64,000 bases of DNA from an uncultured bacterium (lineage in GTDB: Bacteria > Planctomycetota > UBA1135 > GCA-002686595), in NCBI GenBank assembly GCA_938083085.1, contig CALLKX010000048.1:62001-126000 (forward strand), given 5' to 3'. Below, one piece after another: positions 1-8,666 of this stretch; within the stretch, counting starts at the first letter, position 1; each line of letters starts with the position of its first letter. The position numbers were made by a program, and so were the translations under genes. The notes beneath the pieces are model-generated. The model was not told the DNA's origin and did no database searches. It worked only from the letters and a program-made list of their open reading frames with translations.

Positions 1-601
1 TGAGCCCATCGAGGTGCGCGGTCATGGGCGTCTCGATCATGCCTGGCTTCACGGTGACGACCTTGACCCGACGCTCGGCCAGGCGGTTTCGAAGCGACTC
101 GAAGTAGGTCGCCAGCGCCGCCTTCGTCGCGCCGTACACGGGCGCGCCCTTGCGGCCACGATCGCCCGCGATCGAGCCGATCCCGACGATCGTCCCGCCG
201 CGCTGGGTGTGGAAGAGCCGCGCCGCCAGGTTGGTCCACGTCACACACCCACCCAGGTTGACGTCGATCATGGCGAGGTCCTTCTCGGTGTCGTACTCCT
301 CTGGCCCCACATCTGGCATGACCCCGGCGGCATAGATGAAGAGGTCGAGTCCGCCGAGCTCGGAGACCAGCTCGTCGAAGACGTCTGGAGCTTCCCCGGC
401 GTCCGTGACGTCATGGGCCCGGTGCATGAAGCTACCCGCCTCGCTGGCCAACTCCTGCGCGAGAGCGACGAGGGCCTCCCCCCGGCGCGCGACGCCACCC
501 ACCGAGTATCCCTCGCGCACCAGCTGGCGAACGAGGGCCGCCCCCATTCCGGAGCTGGCGCCGATCACGAGCGCCCTGCCTTTGCTGTCGATTGAATTCA
601 C
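1..601 (-). CDS. SDR-family short-chain dehydrogenase/reductase, 3' end outside window
   Basis: About 200 residues are visible; the gene runs off the left edge. The product is a classical NAD(P)-dependent short-chain dehydrogenase. Near the N-terminus it has the cofactor motif GASSGMG, followed by an AAG motif after the fourth strand (LFIYAAGVMPD). The catalytic Ser-Tyr-Lys set is seen in GIGSIAGDRG and VYGATKAAL, and the PGMIETPM segment after the fifth strand is typical. The start is read as GTG at 601, because the ATG slightly upstream is in another frame and soon meets a stop. The gene is divergent from the helicase at 747. Substrate is unknown. SDR genes also occur near CFA/DUF1365 lipid loci in other bacteria, so a link to the cluster from 4331 is possible but only inferred. 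Confidence 0.85.
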   Translation of the reverse strand, partial: MNSIDSKGRALVIGASSGMGAALVRQLVREGYSVGGVARRGEALVALAQELASEAGSFMHRAHDVTDAGEAPDVFDELVSELGGLDLFIYAAGVMPDVGPEEYDTEKDLAMIDVNLGGCVTWTNLAARLFHTQRGGTIVGIGSIAGDRGRKGAPVYGATKAALATYFESLRNRLAERRVKVVTVKPGMIETPMTAHLDGL

Positions 602-746
602 GGGTGGTCCGTCCCTTGGTCCATCGGACGGAAGCGTACGCCGGCTGAACGGAAGCGCGAGGGGGAGCCTCCAAATCGGTGGGATCAGCACCCTGTGATC
701 GCTAGTGTCTTGCACCCGATGTGGCCCGACGCCGCACGACACCCGC

Positions 747-2759
747 ATGAGCCGCATCCTGGAAGGCCTGAATCCCGAGCAGCGCGCCGCTGTGACCCAG
801 ACCTCCGGTCCCGTTCTGGTGCTCGCCGGAGCAGGCACTGGCAAGACCCGCGTGATCACGGTGAGGATCGCCTACCTCATCAGCAACGGGGTCCTGGCGG
901 AGAAGATCCTGGCGATGACCTTCACCAACAAGGCGGCCGCGGAGATGCGTGAGCGCCTGGGCAAGCTGGTGGGCAAGAAGAAGGCCAGCACGGTCATCGC
1001 GAGCACCTTCCACTCGTTCTGCCTGCGCACCCTTCGGGAGTACGCCGCGGAGCTCGGGTACCCCGAGGGCTTCACCATCGCCGACTCGTCGGACCAGCTC
1101 TCGATCTTGAAGCTGAGCCTGCGGGAGCTCCACATCCCTGAGGCCCGCATGAAGGTCCAGGAGATCCAGTCGAAGATCTCCCTGGCCAAGAACCGGCTCG
1201 ACACCCCGGCGTCGTTCCTGGCCCGAGCCGGCGACACCAAGCACGAGCTCGTGGGCCGTGTCTGGGAGAAGTACCGCGACATCCTCCGGCGCAGCCGGCG
1301 GCTCGACTTCGACGACCTGCTCACCGAGACCCTGCGGCTCCTCAGAGAGAACAAGGCCGTCCGGCTCGAGCTCCAGGCACGGCACCGGTACCTCCTGGTC
1401 GACGAGTACCAGGACACCAACGGGGTGCAGTTCGAGATCGTCTGCCAGCTCACGGGCCCCGAGAAGCATCTCTGTGTGGTCGGGGACGACGACCAGAGCA
1501 TCTACGGCTGGCGGGGCGCCGATGTCTCCAAGATCCTCGGCTTCGAGCGCAGCTTCCCGGGCGCCAAGGTGGTCAAGCTGGAGACCAACTACCGCTCGAC
1601 CGCCCAGATCCTGGGGGCCGCGAACCGCGTCATCAAGAACAACCCCAACCGCCACGACAAGGCGCTGCGCTCCGCGCTGGGCGACGGCGAGCCGCTCATG
1701 GCCGTGACCATGCGCGACGAGTCCGTGGAGGCGGAGAAGGTCGTCGCGGAGATCAAGCACCTCGTGAGCCAGGGGCACGCCTACTCGGACTTTGCGATCC
1801 TCTTCCGCACCGCCGTCCAACCCCGCCCTTTCGAGGCGGAGCTGCGCATGAAGGAGGTGCCCTATGTCCTCGTCGGCGGGATGAGTTTCTTCGACCGCAA
1901 GGAGGTGCGCGACGTGCTCGCCTACCTGCGAGTAGTCGCGAACCCGCGCGATGAAGCCTCACTGCTCCGGATCGTCAACTCGCCGCCGCGTGGGGTGGGC
2001 AAGACCACCCTCGACCGCGTGCTCGAGTTCGCGACCCAGGAGGGCATCTCTGTCGCCGACGCCTTTGACCGCGCCGAGGAGGTCCCGAAGATCAACATGC
2101 GCGCCGTCGAGGCCGTCCAGGGGCTCCGGGCCCGGTTGCGCGAAGTGCATCGCCTCCACCCCAAGGGGGAGGACCTGGTGGAGCTGGCCCGCAGGGTCGT
2201 GGAGGAGGTGGCCTACCGAGACGAGGTCAAGCGCCTCTACCCGGAAGACGCCGACTTCGAGAAGCGCTGGGCCGCCGTGGAGGAGGTGTTCAACTTCGCG
2301 GAGAACTACATCTCCCGCCGGAAGCGTCCGGGGCTCCTGGGCTTCCTCAACGAGCTGAGCCTCAGCGCGTCGGACAGCGACTCGGCCGAGGACGCGGCGC
2401 GCCGGCAAGCCGTGACTCTCATGACCCTCCACTCCTCCAAGGGTCTCGAGTACCCCCGCGTCTATCTCGTCGGCCTCGAGGAGGGCGTACTCCCCCACCA
2501 GCGCGCCGCGGCCGAGGACGGCGTCGAGGAGGAGCGACGGCTCGCCTACGTGGGCATCACCCGTGCCCAGCGCGCGCTGACCCTGTCGTGGTGCACCGAG
2601 CGCGCGCGCGGCGGCCAGAAGATCGCCCGCCACCCCTCCAGGTTCCTGCTCGAGGTCCAGGGCAAGGCCCCGCCCGAGGGCTGGATCCCGGCGGGAGACG
2701 GTGACCCCACGGGACTCAAGGCCGCCAAGAAGCGGCGCGGACGCCGGCGCCGCCGCTGA
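747..2759 (+). CDS. UvrD/Rep/PcrA-type ATP-dependent DNA helicase
   Basis: A 670-residue superfamily 1A 3'-5' DNA helicase. All motifs are present in order: Walker A GAGTGKT near residue 30, motif Ia TFTNKAAAEM, Walker B VDEYQDTN near 218, motif III GDDDQSIYGWRGAD, motif IV LETNYRST, motif V MTLHSSKGLEYP and motif VI YVGITRAQRAL near 600. The length matches E. coli Rep. The C-terminus is a short Arg/Lys-rich tail (RRGRRRRR) with no recognisable PcrA/UvrD Tudor-like domain. The start was placed at the ATG at 747, just before the conserved ILEGLNPEQRAAV segment; an in-frame start at 705 would add 14 unlike residues. The family acts in repair and in clearing replication forks. Rep-like is my preferred reading over UvrD, because of length and tail. 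Confidence 0.95.
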   Translation: MSRILEGLNPEQRAAVTQTSGPVLVLAGAGTGKTRVITVRIAYLISNGVLAEKILAMTFTNKAAAEMRERLGKLVGKKKASTVIASTFHSFCLRTLREYAAELGYPEGFTIADSSDQLSILKLSLRELHIPEARMKVQEIQSKISLAKNRLDTPASFLARAGDTKHELVGRVWEKYRDILRRSRRLDFDDLLTETLRLLRENKAVRLELQARHRYLLVDEYQDTNGVQFEIVCQLTGPEKHLCVVGDDDQSIYGWRGADVSKILGFERSFPGAKVVKLETNYRSTAQILGAANRVIKNNPNRHDKALRSALGDGEPLMAVTMRDESVEAEKVVAEIKHLVSQGHAYSDFAILFRTAVQPRPFEAELRMKEVPYVLVGGMSFFDRKEVRDVLAYLRVVANPRDEASLLRIVNSPPRGVGKTTLDRVLEFATQEGISVADAFDRAEEVPKINMRAVEAVQGLRARLREVHRLHPKGEDLVELARRVVEEVAYRDEVKRLYPEDADFEKRWAAVEEVFNFAENYISRRKRPGLLGFLNELSLSASDSDSAEDAARRQAVTLMTLHSSKGLEYPRVYLVGLEEGVLPHQRAAAEDGVEEERRLAYVGITRAQRALTLSWCTERARGGQKIARHPSRFLLEVQGKAPPEGWIPAGDGDPTGLKAAKKRRGRRRRR

Positions 2760-2831
2760 GCGGCGCGCCCCCGGTCACGCTCGCCTTGGAAGGTGATCCT
2801 GGGCAGCGGCCCCGCGGGCGGCCCGCGAGGT

Positions 2832-3905
2832 CTAACGGCCCTGCAGCGCGGGGCTGGAACGGTGGAAGGCCAGAATCTCCCGCGCCACCGTCGCTGGGGC
2901 CTGCTCGTGCGGATAGTGGCCCGCACCCTCCACCACAACCAGCCGCGCCGAGGGGATCCGCTCGGCGAACGTGGCGCCGAAGGTCTCGGGAGGATACGCC
3001 TGGTCGAACGCCCCCCAGATCAGCAGGGTCGGGGCGCCGAGCCTCTCCAACTCCAGAGCCCGGAGCCCGTTCTCGTCGCGGACGAGGTCGATCATCGCGT
3101 TCCAGTTCCCGCGGTTCTGGAGCGCGAGAAACACCTCCTTGACACGCTCCGGATCGGCGCCGCCGTCAAAGTGCGGGTCCAGCGCCGAGGCCACGCGGGG
3201 TTCACTATTGGCGAGGTACCCGAGGCGGGCGACCGACCACTCGCGCATCTTGACCTCCTCGCTCAGGAACTGCTCCGGGGTGCGAGGCAGGCCAGAGGAG
3301 TCGATCAGGACAACCTTCGAGATCAGGTCGGGGTGATCGAGGGCAGCGCGCCAGCAGAATTCACCGCCGTAGGAGTTACCCACAAGGGTGACCCCGTCCA
3401 GCCCCAGGGCCCGGAGCGTGGCCGCCACGTGATCCGCGCAGCGCTGGAAGGTCACCTCGCCTTCCTCCACCCCGAGCATGCCGTGCCCGACCACCTCGAC
3501 GGCGTAGATGTCCTCCTGACCCGCGAGCCCGTCCTCGCCGAAGAGGACGCGGGTCCAAGCCCCCATGCCGTCCGGTGTCCCGTGGACCAGGACGATCGGG
3601 CCCCGCGGGTCGCTGGCCGAAGGTGTCCCCACCTCTCGGGCAGCGTTCACGGGACCCGCTGAGAGCAACTGGGCCGCCATCCACGGCTCCCCTGCGTCGG
3701 TGACGCCGGTCCTGAGATTCTCGAGCAGCCGGGCGTTCTTGGGGAGCGAGAGCGTCTGCCGCTTCACCTCCTCGATCGCCAGCGAGCCGCACCCGCTGAT
3801 CACCGCGCCCGAGAGCATGAGCCCTGCAGCGCCCGCGAGCAGGAGACCTCGCACCACGCGCCCCGACCGGGGAAGGAGCTGTGTTACCGATCTTGTACGC
3901 CTCAT
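2832..3905 (-). CDS. Alpha/beta hydrolase, predicted lipoprotein
   Basis: A 357-residue alpha/beta-hydrolase-fold enzyme. The N-terminus has a basic RR region, a hydrophobic stretch (LLLAGAAGLMLSGAV) and a Cys in ISGC that fits a lipobox, so a membrane-anchored periplasmic lipoprotein is likely. The oxyanion region is VLVHGTPDGMG, the nucleophile elbow is GNSYGG, the acid is likely Asp in WGAFDQAYPP, and the catalytic His is in AGHYPHEQ. ATG 3905 was chosen because the lipoprotein signal begins there; in-frame starts further upstream add an Arg/Gly-rich stretch with no signal character. The gene is convergent with the helicase and divergent from the lipid cluster. Esterase, lipase and haloperoxidase-like activities cannot be told apart by motif. 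Confidence 0.85.
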   Translation of the reverse strand: MRRTRSVTQLLPRSGRVVRGLLLAGAAGLMLSGAVISGCGSLAIEEVKRQTLSLPKNARLLENLRTGVTDAGEPWMAAQLLSAGPVNAAREVGTPSASDPRGPIVLVHGTPDGMGAWTRVLFGEDGLAGQEDIYAVEVVGHGMLGVEEGEVTFQRCADHVAATLRALGLDGVTLVGNSYGGEFCWRAALDHPDLISKVVLIDSSGLPRTPEQFLSEEVKMREWSVARLGYLANSEPRVASALDPHFDGGADPERVKEVFLALQNRGNWNAMIDLVRDENGLRALELERLGAPTLLIWGAFDQAYPPETFGATFAERIPSARLVVVEGAGHYPHEQAPATVAREILAFHRSSPALQGR

Positions 3906-4330
3906 GTGCCTATCACCCGCGCAGCCTGCGCTCTGGGACCCTCTCCTGCTCGCGAACCGAGCCGGATCGGTGGTACCGGACCGCGCCTGCGTCACGCAAG
4001 GGGTCTTCGCCTCCCCCTTCGGACTGGATGAGGCCGCCTCCCGGGCCAGGGTAGGTGGAGGCCGATCCAGGCCCTCTCAGGGGTCCAAATGGGGTCCACA
4101 ATAGTGCGCCGGGACAGGCAGCCCCCTGGCGCTCGCGGTTCCTTATCCTCTCGGCGCCTTGCGGCAGCACCTTCGCTCATCCGCCGCGAGCGACCGCACG
4201 AACACCGCCGCGAAGAGGACCCACCGTCGCGCCCCAGGCCCGGGGCACGCTGGCCGATCCCTCACACTCGACGATCCGCTGCCCTTGAACTGGGGCCTCG
4301 AACCAGGGCCCACCGCCGCTCCAAGTTGCC
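3906..4330. other. Intergenic region between divergent genes (425 bp)
   Basis: This gap must hold the promoters for the hydrolase (leftward) and the lipid cluster (rightward). The only structure I noted is a short direct repeat GGGGTCCA (twice around 4079-4099) and two loosely similar GAAC boxes about 45 bp before the methyltransferase start. No confident -35/-10 pair or open reading frame with native-looking codon use was seen. Confidence 0.4.
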
Positions 4331-5443
4331 ATGAAGACCGCGCTGAAACTCGTCGACAAGGGACTCGTCCCCCTTCCGCTCCTCAAGTGGGGCGTGAGGC
4401 GGCTCCTGGTTCAACGTCTACAGGATGAGGCGGCGAGTCCGACGAGCTCCACCGACGCTTGGATCAAGGAGATGGAGCGCGGTCCCGTGGCCGACGTCCC
4501 GGAGAAGGCGAACGAACAGCACTACGAGGTCCCCCCCGGCTTCTTCCTGAAGTCGCTCGGGCCCCACCTCAAGTACAGCTCGTGCTTCTTCGAGCGCGGC
4601 GATGAGGACCTTGGAACGGCGGAGGCCCGCATGCTCGAGTTGACCTGCGAGCGCGCGCAACTCGCCGATGGACAGGCCGTCCTCGAGATGGGCTGTGGCT
4701 GGGGTTCACTCACCCTGTGGATGGCCGCTCACTATCCAAACTCCACCATCACGGCGGTCTCCAACTCGGCCCCCCAGCGCCAGTTCATCCTGGAGTGCGC
4801 CAAGGAGCGAGGGTTGAGCAACATCGAGGTCATCACGGCCGACATGAACGAGTTCGATGCCCTGCAGGGCCGGCCCGAGGGCTTCCGCTTCGACCGGATC
4901 GTCTCGGTCGAGATGTTCGAGCACATGCGCAACTGGCCGGCGCTCCTCGGCCGCGCCCGCGGGTGGCTCAATGACGCAGGCCGGATGTTCATCCACGTCT
5001 TCACCCACAAGACGCTGAACTACCCCTTCGACGTACGAGACGACACGGACTGGATGAGCGAGCACTTCTTCTCTGGCGGCATGATGCCCGCCGACGATCT
5101 GCTCGTCGCCCTCACACAGCGCGACGCGCTTCCGTTCTCTGTAGAACAGCACGATGTGGTCAATGGTCGCCACTATTCGAGGACCGCGAAACTCTGGAGA
5201 GAGAACCTCGAAAACCGCAAGGACGCCACCATGCCCGTGCTAATAGACACCTATGGTGCGAGCGCCGGAACCTGGTTCCAGCGCTGGCGCATCTTCTTCC
5301 TCGCCTGCGAGGAGCTCTTCGGATATCGAAACGGTTCGGAGTGGGCTGTGTCCCACTACCGCCTCGCCCCCACCACAGTTGACACCGCCACGGCCTCGTC
5401 CGAGAACACGGACAGCAGGGTCGGCCAAGAAGTAAACTCCTGA
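4331..5443 (+). CDS. SAM-dependent methyltransferase of the CFA-synthase/CNMT-like group
   Basis: A 370-residue class I methyltransferase. The N-terminal cap carries HYEVPPGFF and LKYSSCFFE, the substrate-side motifs of cyclopropane-fatty-acid-synthase-like enzymes. The SAM-binding glycine loop is LEMGCGWGSLTL near residue 120. After the core come VSVEMFEHMRNW and a C-terminal HYSRTAKLW segment, which place it in the branch resembling coclaurine N-methyltransferase-like proteins rather than true Cfa. It is the first gene of a co-directional run and its stop overlaps the desaturase start by 1 bp (TGATG), so coupled translation is likely. Inferred role: methylation of an unsaturated acyl chain made by the neighbouring desaturase; an amine or other substrate is not excluded. 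Confidence 0.8.
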   Translation: MKTALKLVDKGLVPLPLLKWGVRRLLVQRLQDEAASPTSSTDAWIKEMERGPVADVPEKANEQHYEVPPGFFLKSLGPHLKYSSCFFERGDEDLGTAEARMLELTCERAQLADGQAVLEMGCGWGSLTLWMAAHYPNSTITAVSNSAPQRQFILECAKERGLSNIEVITADMNEFDALQGRPEGFRFDRIVSVEMFEHMRNWPALLGRARGWLNDAGRMFIHVFTHKTLNYPFDVRDDTDWMSEHFFSGGMMPADDLLVALTQRDALPFSVEQHDVVNGRHYSRTAKLWRENLENRKDATMPVLIDTYGASAGTWFQRWRIFFLACEELFGYRNGSEWAVSHYRLAPTTVDTATASSENTDSRVGQEVNS

Positions 5444-6420
5444 TGCAAGCTGCTCTCAAGCGCTCGTCGCTCGCCGTGATCCGCTGGTTCGACTCCTGGA
5501 ACGGCGTGGCGAACGACCCGACCCTCGCCACCGCGGAAGCCGAGGCCTCCGCTGACGCCCCTGTGGAGTCGAAGATCGACTGGGGCCGCGTGGTGCCCTT
5601 CCTGGCCATGCACGCCGCGTGCCTCTTCGTGTTCGTTGTGGGCTTCTCCTGGGTGGCCCTCGGCGTCGCGGTCGGCCTCTACGTGCTCCGCATGTTCGCC
5701 ATCACCGCGGGCTACCACCGTTACTTCAGCCACCGCGCCTTCCGCACCTCGCGCTTCGGCCAGTTCTGCCTGGCGGTCATCGGCGCGAGCGCCGCGCAGC
5801 GCGGTCCCCTCTGGTGGGCAGCGCACCACCGCCACCACCACGAGTTCTCGGACGAGCCGGAGGACATTCACTCCCCGACGCAACGTGGGTTCTTCTGGAG
5901 CCACGTCGGCTGGGTCCTCGACCGCGGCAATTTCGCCACGCGCCTCGAGCGGGTGAAGGACTTCTCCAAGTTCCCCGAGCTGCGCTTCCTCGACCGCTTC
6001 GACATCGTGGCGCCGACGCTCCTCGGCATCTCGGTATTCCTGCTCGGCGTCGCGCTCGAGGCCTGGGCTCCGGGTCTGGGTACGAACGGCTGGCAGATGC
6101 TGGTTTGGGGCTTCGTCGTCTCGACGATCGCTCTCTACCACGGCACGTTCACCGTGAACTCTCTGGCGCACGTGTTCGGTACCCGGCGCTTCGCGACGAA
6201 GGACACGAGCAGGAACAGCTTTCTCATCGCGTTCATCACGCTGGGCGAGGGCTGGCACAACAACCACCACCACTACCCCGCGTCTGCACGCCAGGGCTTC
6301 TACTGGTGGGAGTTCGACGTGTCCTACTACATCCTCAAGGCGCTCTCCACCGTGGGCCTTGTCTGGGATCTGCGTCCGGTGCCCGAGCGTGCGCTCGCTG
6401 CCCGTCGCATCGAGAGCTGA
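5443..6420 (+). CDS. Acyl-CoA/acyl-lipid delta-9-type fatty acid desaturase
   Basis: A 325-residue integral membrane di-iron desaturase. The three histidine boxes of the stearoyl-CoA desaturase family are intact: HRYFSHR (HX4H) near residue 92, HHRHHHEFSD (HXXHH) near 127, and HNNHHHYP (HXXHH) near 270. Hydrophobic stretches between the boxes fit the usual four-helix membrane topology. It introduces a cis double bond into a saturated acyl chain, using O2 and reducing equivalents. Its ATG overlaps the preceding methyltransferase stop, and it is followed after about 60 bp by an FAD oxidoreductase. Next to two CFA-type methyltransferases, it probably supplies the olefin that they modify. Exact regiospecificity cannot be read from sequence. 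Confidence 0.93.
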   Translation: MQAALKRSSLAVIRWFDSWNGVANDPTLATAEAEASADAPVESKIDWGRVVPFLAMHAACLFVFVVGFSWVALGVAVGLYVLRMFAITAGYHRYFSHRAFRTSRFGQFCLAVIGASAAQRGPLWWAAHHRHHHEFSDEPEDIHSPTQRGFFWSHVGWVLDRGNFATRLERVKDFSKFPELRFLDRFDIVAPTLLGISVFLLGVALEAWAPGLGTNGWQMLVWGFVVSTIALYHGTFTVNSLAHVFGTRRFATKDTSRNSFLIAFITLGEGWHNNHHHYPASARQGFYWWEFDVSYYILKALSTVGLVWDLRPVPERALAARRIES

Positions 6421-6482
6421 GCCGCTGACGGCGTAGCGACTCCTGACCTGGACCCGCCTCGGATGCTGACCTGCCAAGATCA

Positions 6483-7835
6483 TTGAAGGTCGCTGTCGTT
6501 GGTAGCGGCATCGCCGGCATGGTGACCGCACGGCGTCTTCACGACGCCGGGCACGAGGTGTGTGTGCTCGAGGCGCGCGACCGAATCGGCGGGCACACCG
6601 CCACCCGCGAGGTGACGGTGAACGGCCGCCAGTACGTGGTCGACACAGGGTTCATCGTCTTCAACGAGCGGACCTATCCGGGCTTCTGCTCGCTGCTCGA
6701 TGAGCTGGGCGTCCCCTGGAACACGAGCGACATGAGCTTCAGCGCCCGTATGGAGGGCCCGGGGGTCGAGTACAACGGCACCAGCACCGCCAGCCTCTTC
6801 GCCCAGTGGACCAACGTCTTTCGGCCGCGCTTCTGGAGCATGATCCGGGGCATCCTGCGGTTCTACAAGGAGGCCCCTGAGCTGCTGAGGCTGCCGGCCG
6901 ACGAGCCGGGCCCGAGCCTCGGCGACTACCTGCGCCGCGGCGGCTATTCAAAGTCGTTCATCGAGTGGCACATGATCCCGATGGCCTGCGCGGTCTGGTC
7001 GGGCAAGCCGGGGGAGATCCTCGACTTCCCGGCGAGAACGCTCGTCCGCTTCTTCGCGAACCACGGCTTCCTGCAAGTCGAGGACCGGCCCCCCTGGCTC
7101 ACCGTCTGCGGCGGCAGCCGCGCCTACGCGGAGAAGCTCATCGAGCCGCTCGTGGATCGAATCCGCACCTCCTCGCCGGTGGAGCGCGTCGCCGCACGCG
7201 GCGTCGGTGACGTCGAGGTGACCGTTGCAGGTCAGGCGCCTGAGCGCTTCGATCGAGTGGTGCTCGCGTGCCACGCCGACCAGGCTCTGGGCATGCTCGA
7301 AGACGCGACAGAGGTCGAAGAGGACGTGCTGGGATCGATCCGGTTCCAGCCGAACTCGGTGATCCTCCACACAGACGCCTCCCTCATGCCGAAGCGGAAG
7401 GCGGCCTGGGCCGCCTGGAACGCTCACGTCCCGGCGAAGGCACCCACGGAGGGCGAACTCGTGCGCGTCACCTACTGGATGAACGAGCTCCAGTCGATCG
7501 AGGGCCCCGACGACCTGTTCGTGACGCTCAACTGCAAGGACCGGATCGACCCCTCCAAGGTGGTGCGGGAGACGGTCTTCTCCCACCCCGTCTACGACGC
7601 CGCGTCGGTCCGGGCTCAGGGTCGGCACGCCGAGATTGACGGGGTCCGCGGCGTCCACTACTGCGGCGCCTACTGGCACTATGGCTTCCACGAGGACGGC
7701 GTCCAGAGCGCCCGGCGAGTCCTCGTGGCCATGGGCGTGGAGCCCGGTATCCCCGCTCGAGCCGAGGAGCTTCGACCCGGGGTCGCGGAGATGCCGGGAG
7801 CGGCGCCGCGGGAGACCGCTGGCTCCCCCCGATGA
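6483..7835 (+). CDS. FAD-dependent oxidoreductase (amine-oxidase-like) of DUF1365/CFA loci
   Basis: A 450-residue flavoprotein. The dinucleotide-binding motif VVGSGIAGMVTARRL begins at residue 5, followed by LEARDRIGGHT and the conserved DTGFIVFNERTYPGF segment seen in the NAD/FAD-binding proteins that sit beside DUF1365 genes. The start is a TTG at 6483, placed directly before the Rossmann motif; no in-frame ATG or GTG fits. The stop overlaps the DUF1365 start as ATGA. A homologous protein lies in the Mycobacterium tuberculosis sigK neighbourhood (Rv0449c, from memory). The reaction is unknown. A redox step on a methylated or unsaturated acyl chain is the favoured inference. Confidence 0.88.
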   Translation: MKVAVVGSGIAGMVTARRLHDAGHEVCVLEARDRIGGHTATREVTVNGRQYVVDTGFIVFNERTYPGFCSLLDELGVPWNTSDMSFSARMEGPGVEYNGTSTASLFAQWTNVFRPRFWSMIRGILRFYKEAPELLRLPADEPGPSLGDYLRRGGYSKSFIEWHMIPMACAVWSGKPGEILDFPARTLVRFFANHGFLQVEDRPPWLTVCGGSRAYAEKLIEPLVDRIRTSSPVERVAARGVGDVEVTVAGQAPERFDRVVLACHADQALGMLEDATEVEEDVLGSIRFQPNSVILHTDASLMPKRKAAWAAWNAHVPAKAPTEGELVRVTYWMNELQSIEGPDDLFVTLNCKDRIDPSKVVRETVFSHPVYDAASVRAQGRHAEIDGVRGVHYCGAYWHYGFHEDGVQSARRVLVAMGVEPGIPARAEELRPGVAEMPGAAPRETAGSPR

Positions 7836-8632
7836 CCGCCCCCCACACCTCCCCAGTCCTCGCCTCCGGGGTGTATGAGGGTCGCGTGGTTCACGCGCGC
7901 CATCAGCCGCGACCGCACCGCTTCACCTACCGCGTGTTCGAGCTCCTGCTCGACCTCGAGGAGCTCGATGAGGTCTTTCAGGGGGCCTGGCTCTGGAGCG
8001 TGGAGCGGCCCAACCTGGGGTCCTTTCGGCGTCGAGATTTCCTCGGGCCCACGGATCGCCCGCTGCGCGAGGCCGTCAGGGAGAGAGTCGCCCAGGACAC
8101 CGGGGAGCTCCCCCCGGATGGCCCGATCCGGCTCCTGACCCAGATCGCGCTCTTCGGCTACTGCTTCAACCCGGTCTCCTTCTACTACCTCTTCGAGGCC
8201 GACGGCGAGACGCTGCACTCGATCGTGGCGGAGATCACCAATACTCCCTGGAACGAGCGATATCAGTACGTGCTGATCGCATCCGAGGCCGACCGCAACG
8301 GCGAATGGTTGGAGTGGAGGTTCGAGAAGGACTTCCACGTCTCCCCCTTCTTTGACATGGACCACCGCTACCACTGGCGCTTCACGGTCCCCGGCGGCCA
8401 GCCGGGGTCCCCGCTGAGGGTCGCCATGGAGAACCGGACCGGCCCTGACAACGAGCGGGTCTTCGACGTGGCGTTTGAACTGGAGCGCCGCCCCCTCTCC
8501 CCGCTACAGCTACGCAAGAGCCTGCTCCGGCATCCCTGGATGAGCGCTAAGATCCTGGCCGCTATTTACTGGCAGGCGCTTCGGCTCTGGACCAAGCGCA
8601 CGCCGTTCTTCTCACACCCGAAGAGCGCCTGA
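7832..8632 (+). CDS. DUF1365 family protein
   Basis: A 266-residue protein of the DUF1365 family. Recognisable features are the N-terminal GRVVHARHQPRPHRFTYRV, the FLGPTDRPLR region, LLTQIALFGYCFNPVSFYY, a stretch with EITNTPWNERYQY, and KDFHVSPFFDMDHRYHWRF. No catalytic fold can be assigned from motifs; many conserved His, Asn and aromatic residues suggest an enzyme or a lipid-binding partner. The gene overlaps the upstream FAD oxidoreductase by 4 bp and lies 34 bp before the CFA synthase. This FAD protein/DUF1365/CFA order is widely conserved, which implies a joint pathway. Confidence 0.9.
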   Translation: MTAPHTSPVLASGVYEGRVVHARHQPRPHRFTYRVFELLLDLEELDEVFQGAWLWSVERPNLGSFRRRDFLGPTDRPLREAVRERVAQDTGELPPDGPIRLLTQIALFGYCFNPVSFYYLFEADGETLHSIVAEITNTPWNERYQYVLIASEADRNGEWLEWRFEKDFHVSPFFDMDHRYHWRFTVPGGQPGSPLRVAMENRTGPDNERVFDVAFELERRPLSPLQLRKSLLRHPWMSAKILAAIYWQALRLWTKRTPFFSHPKSA

Positions 8633-8666
8633 GCGCTGCGCCCCCCCCCGCGGCCTCGCCGGCACC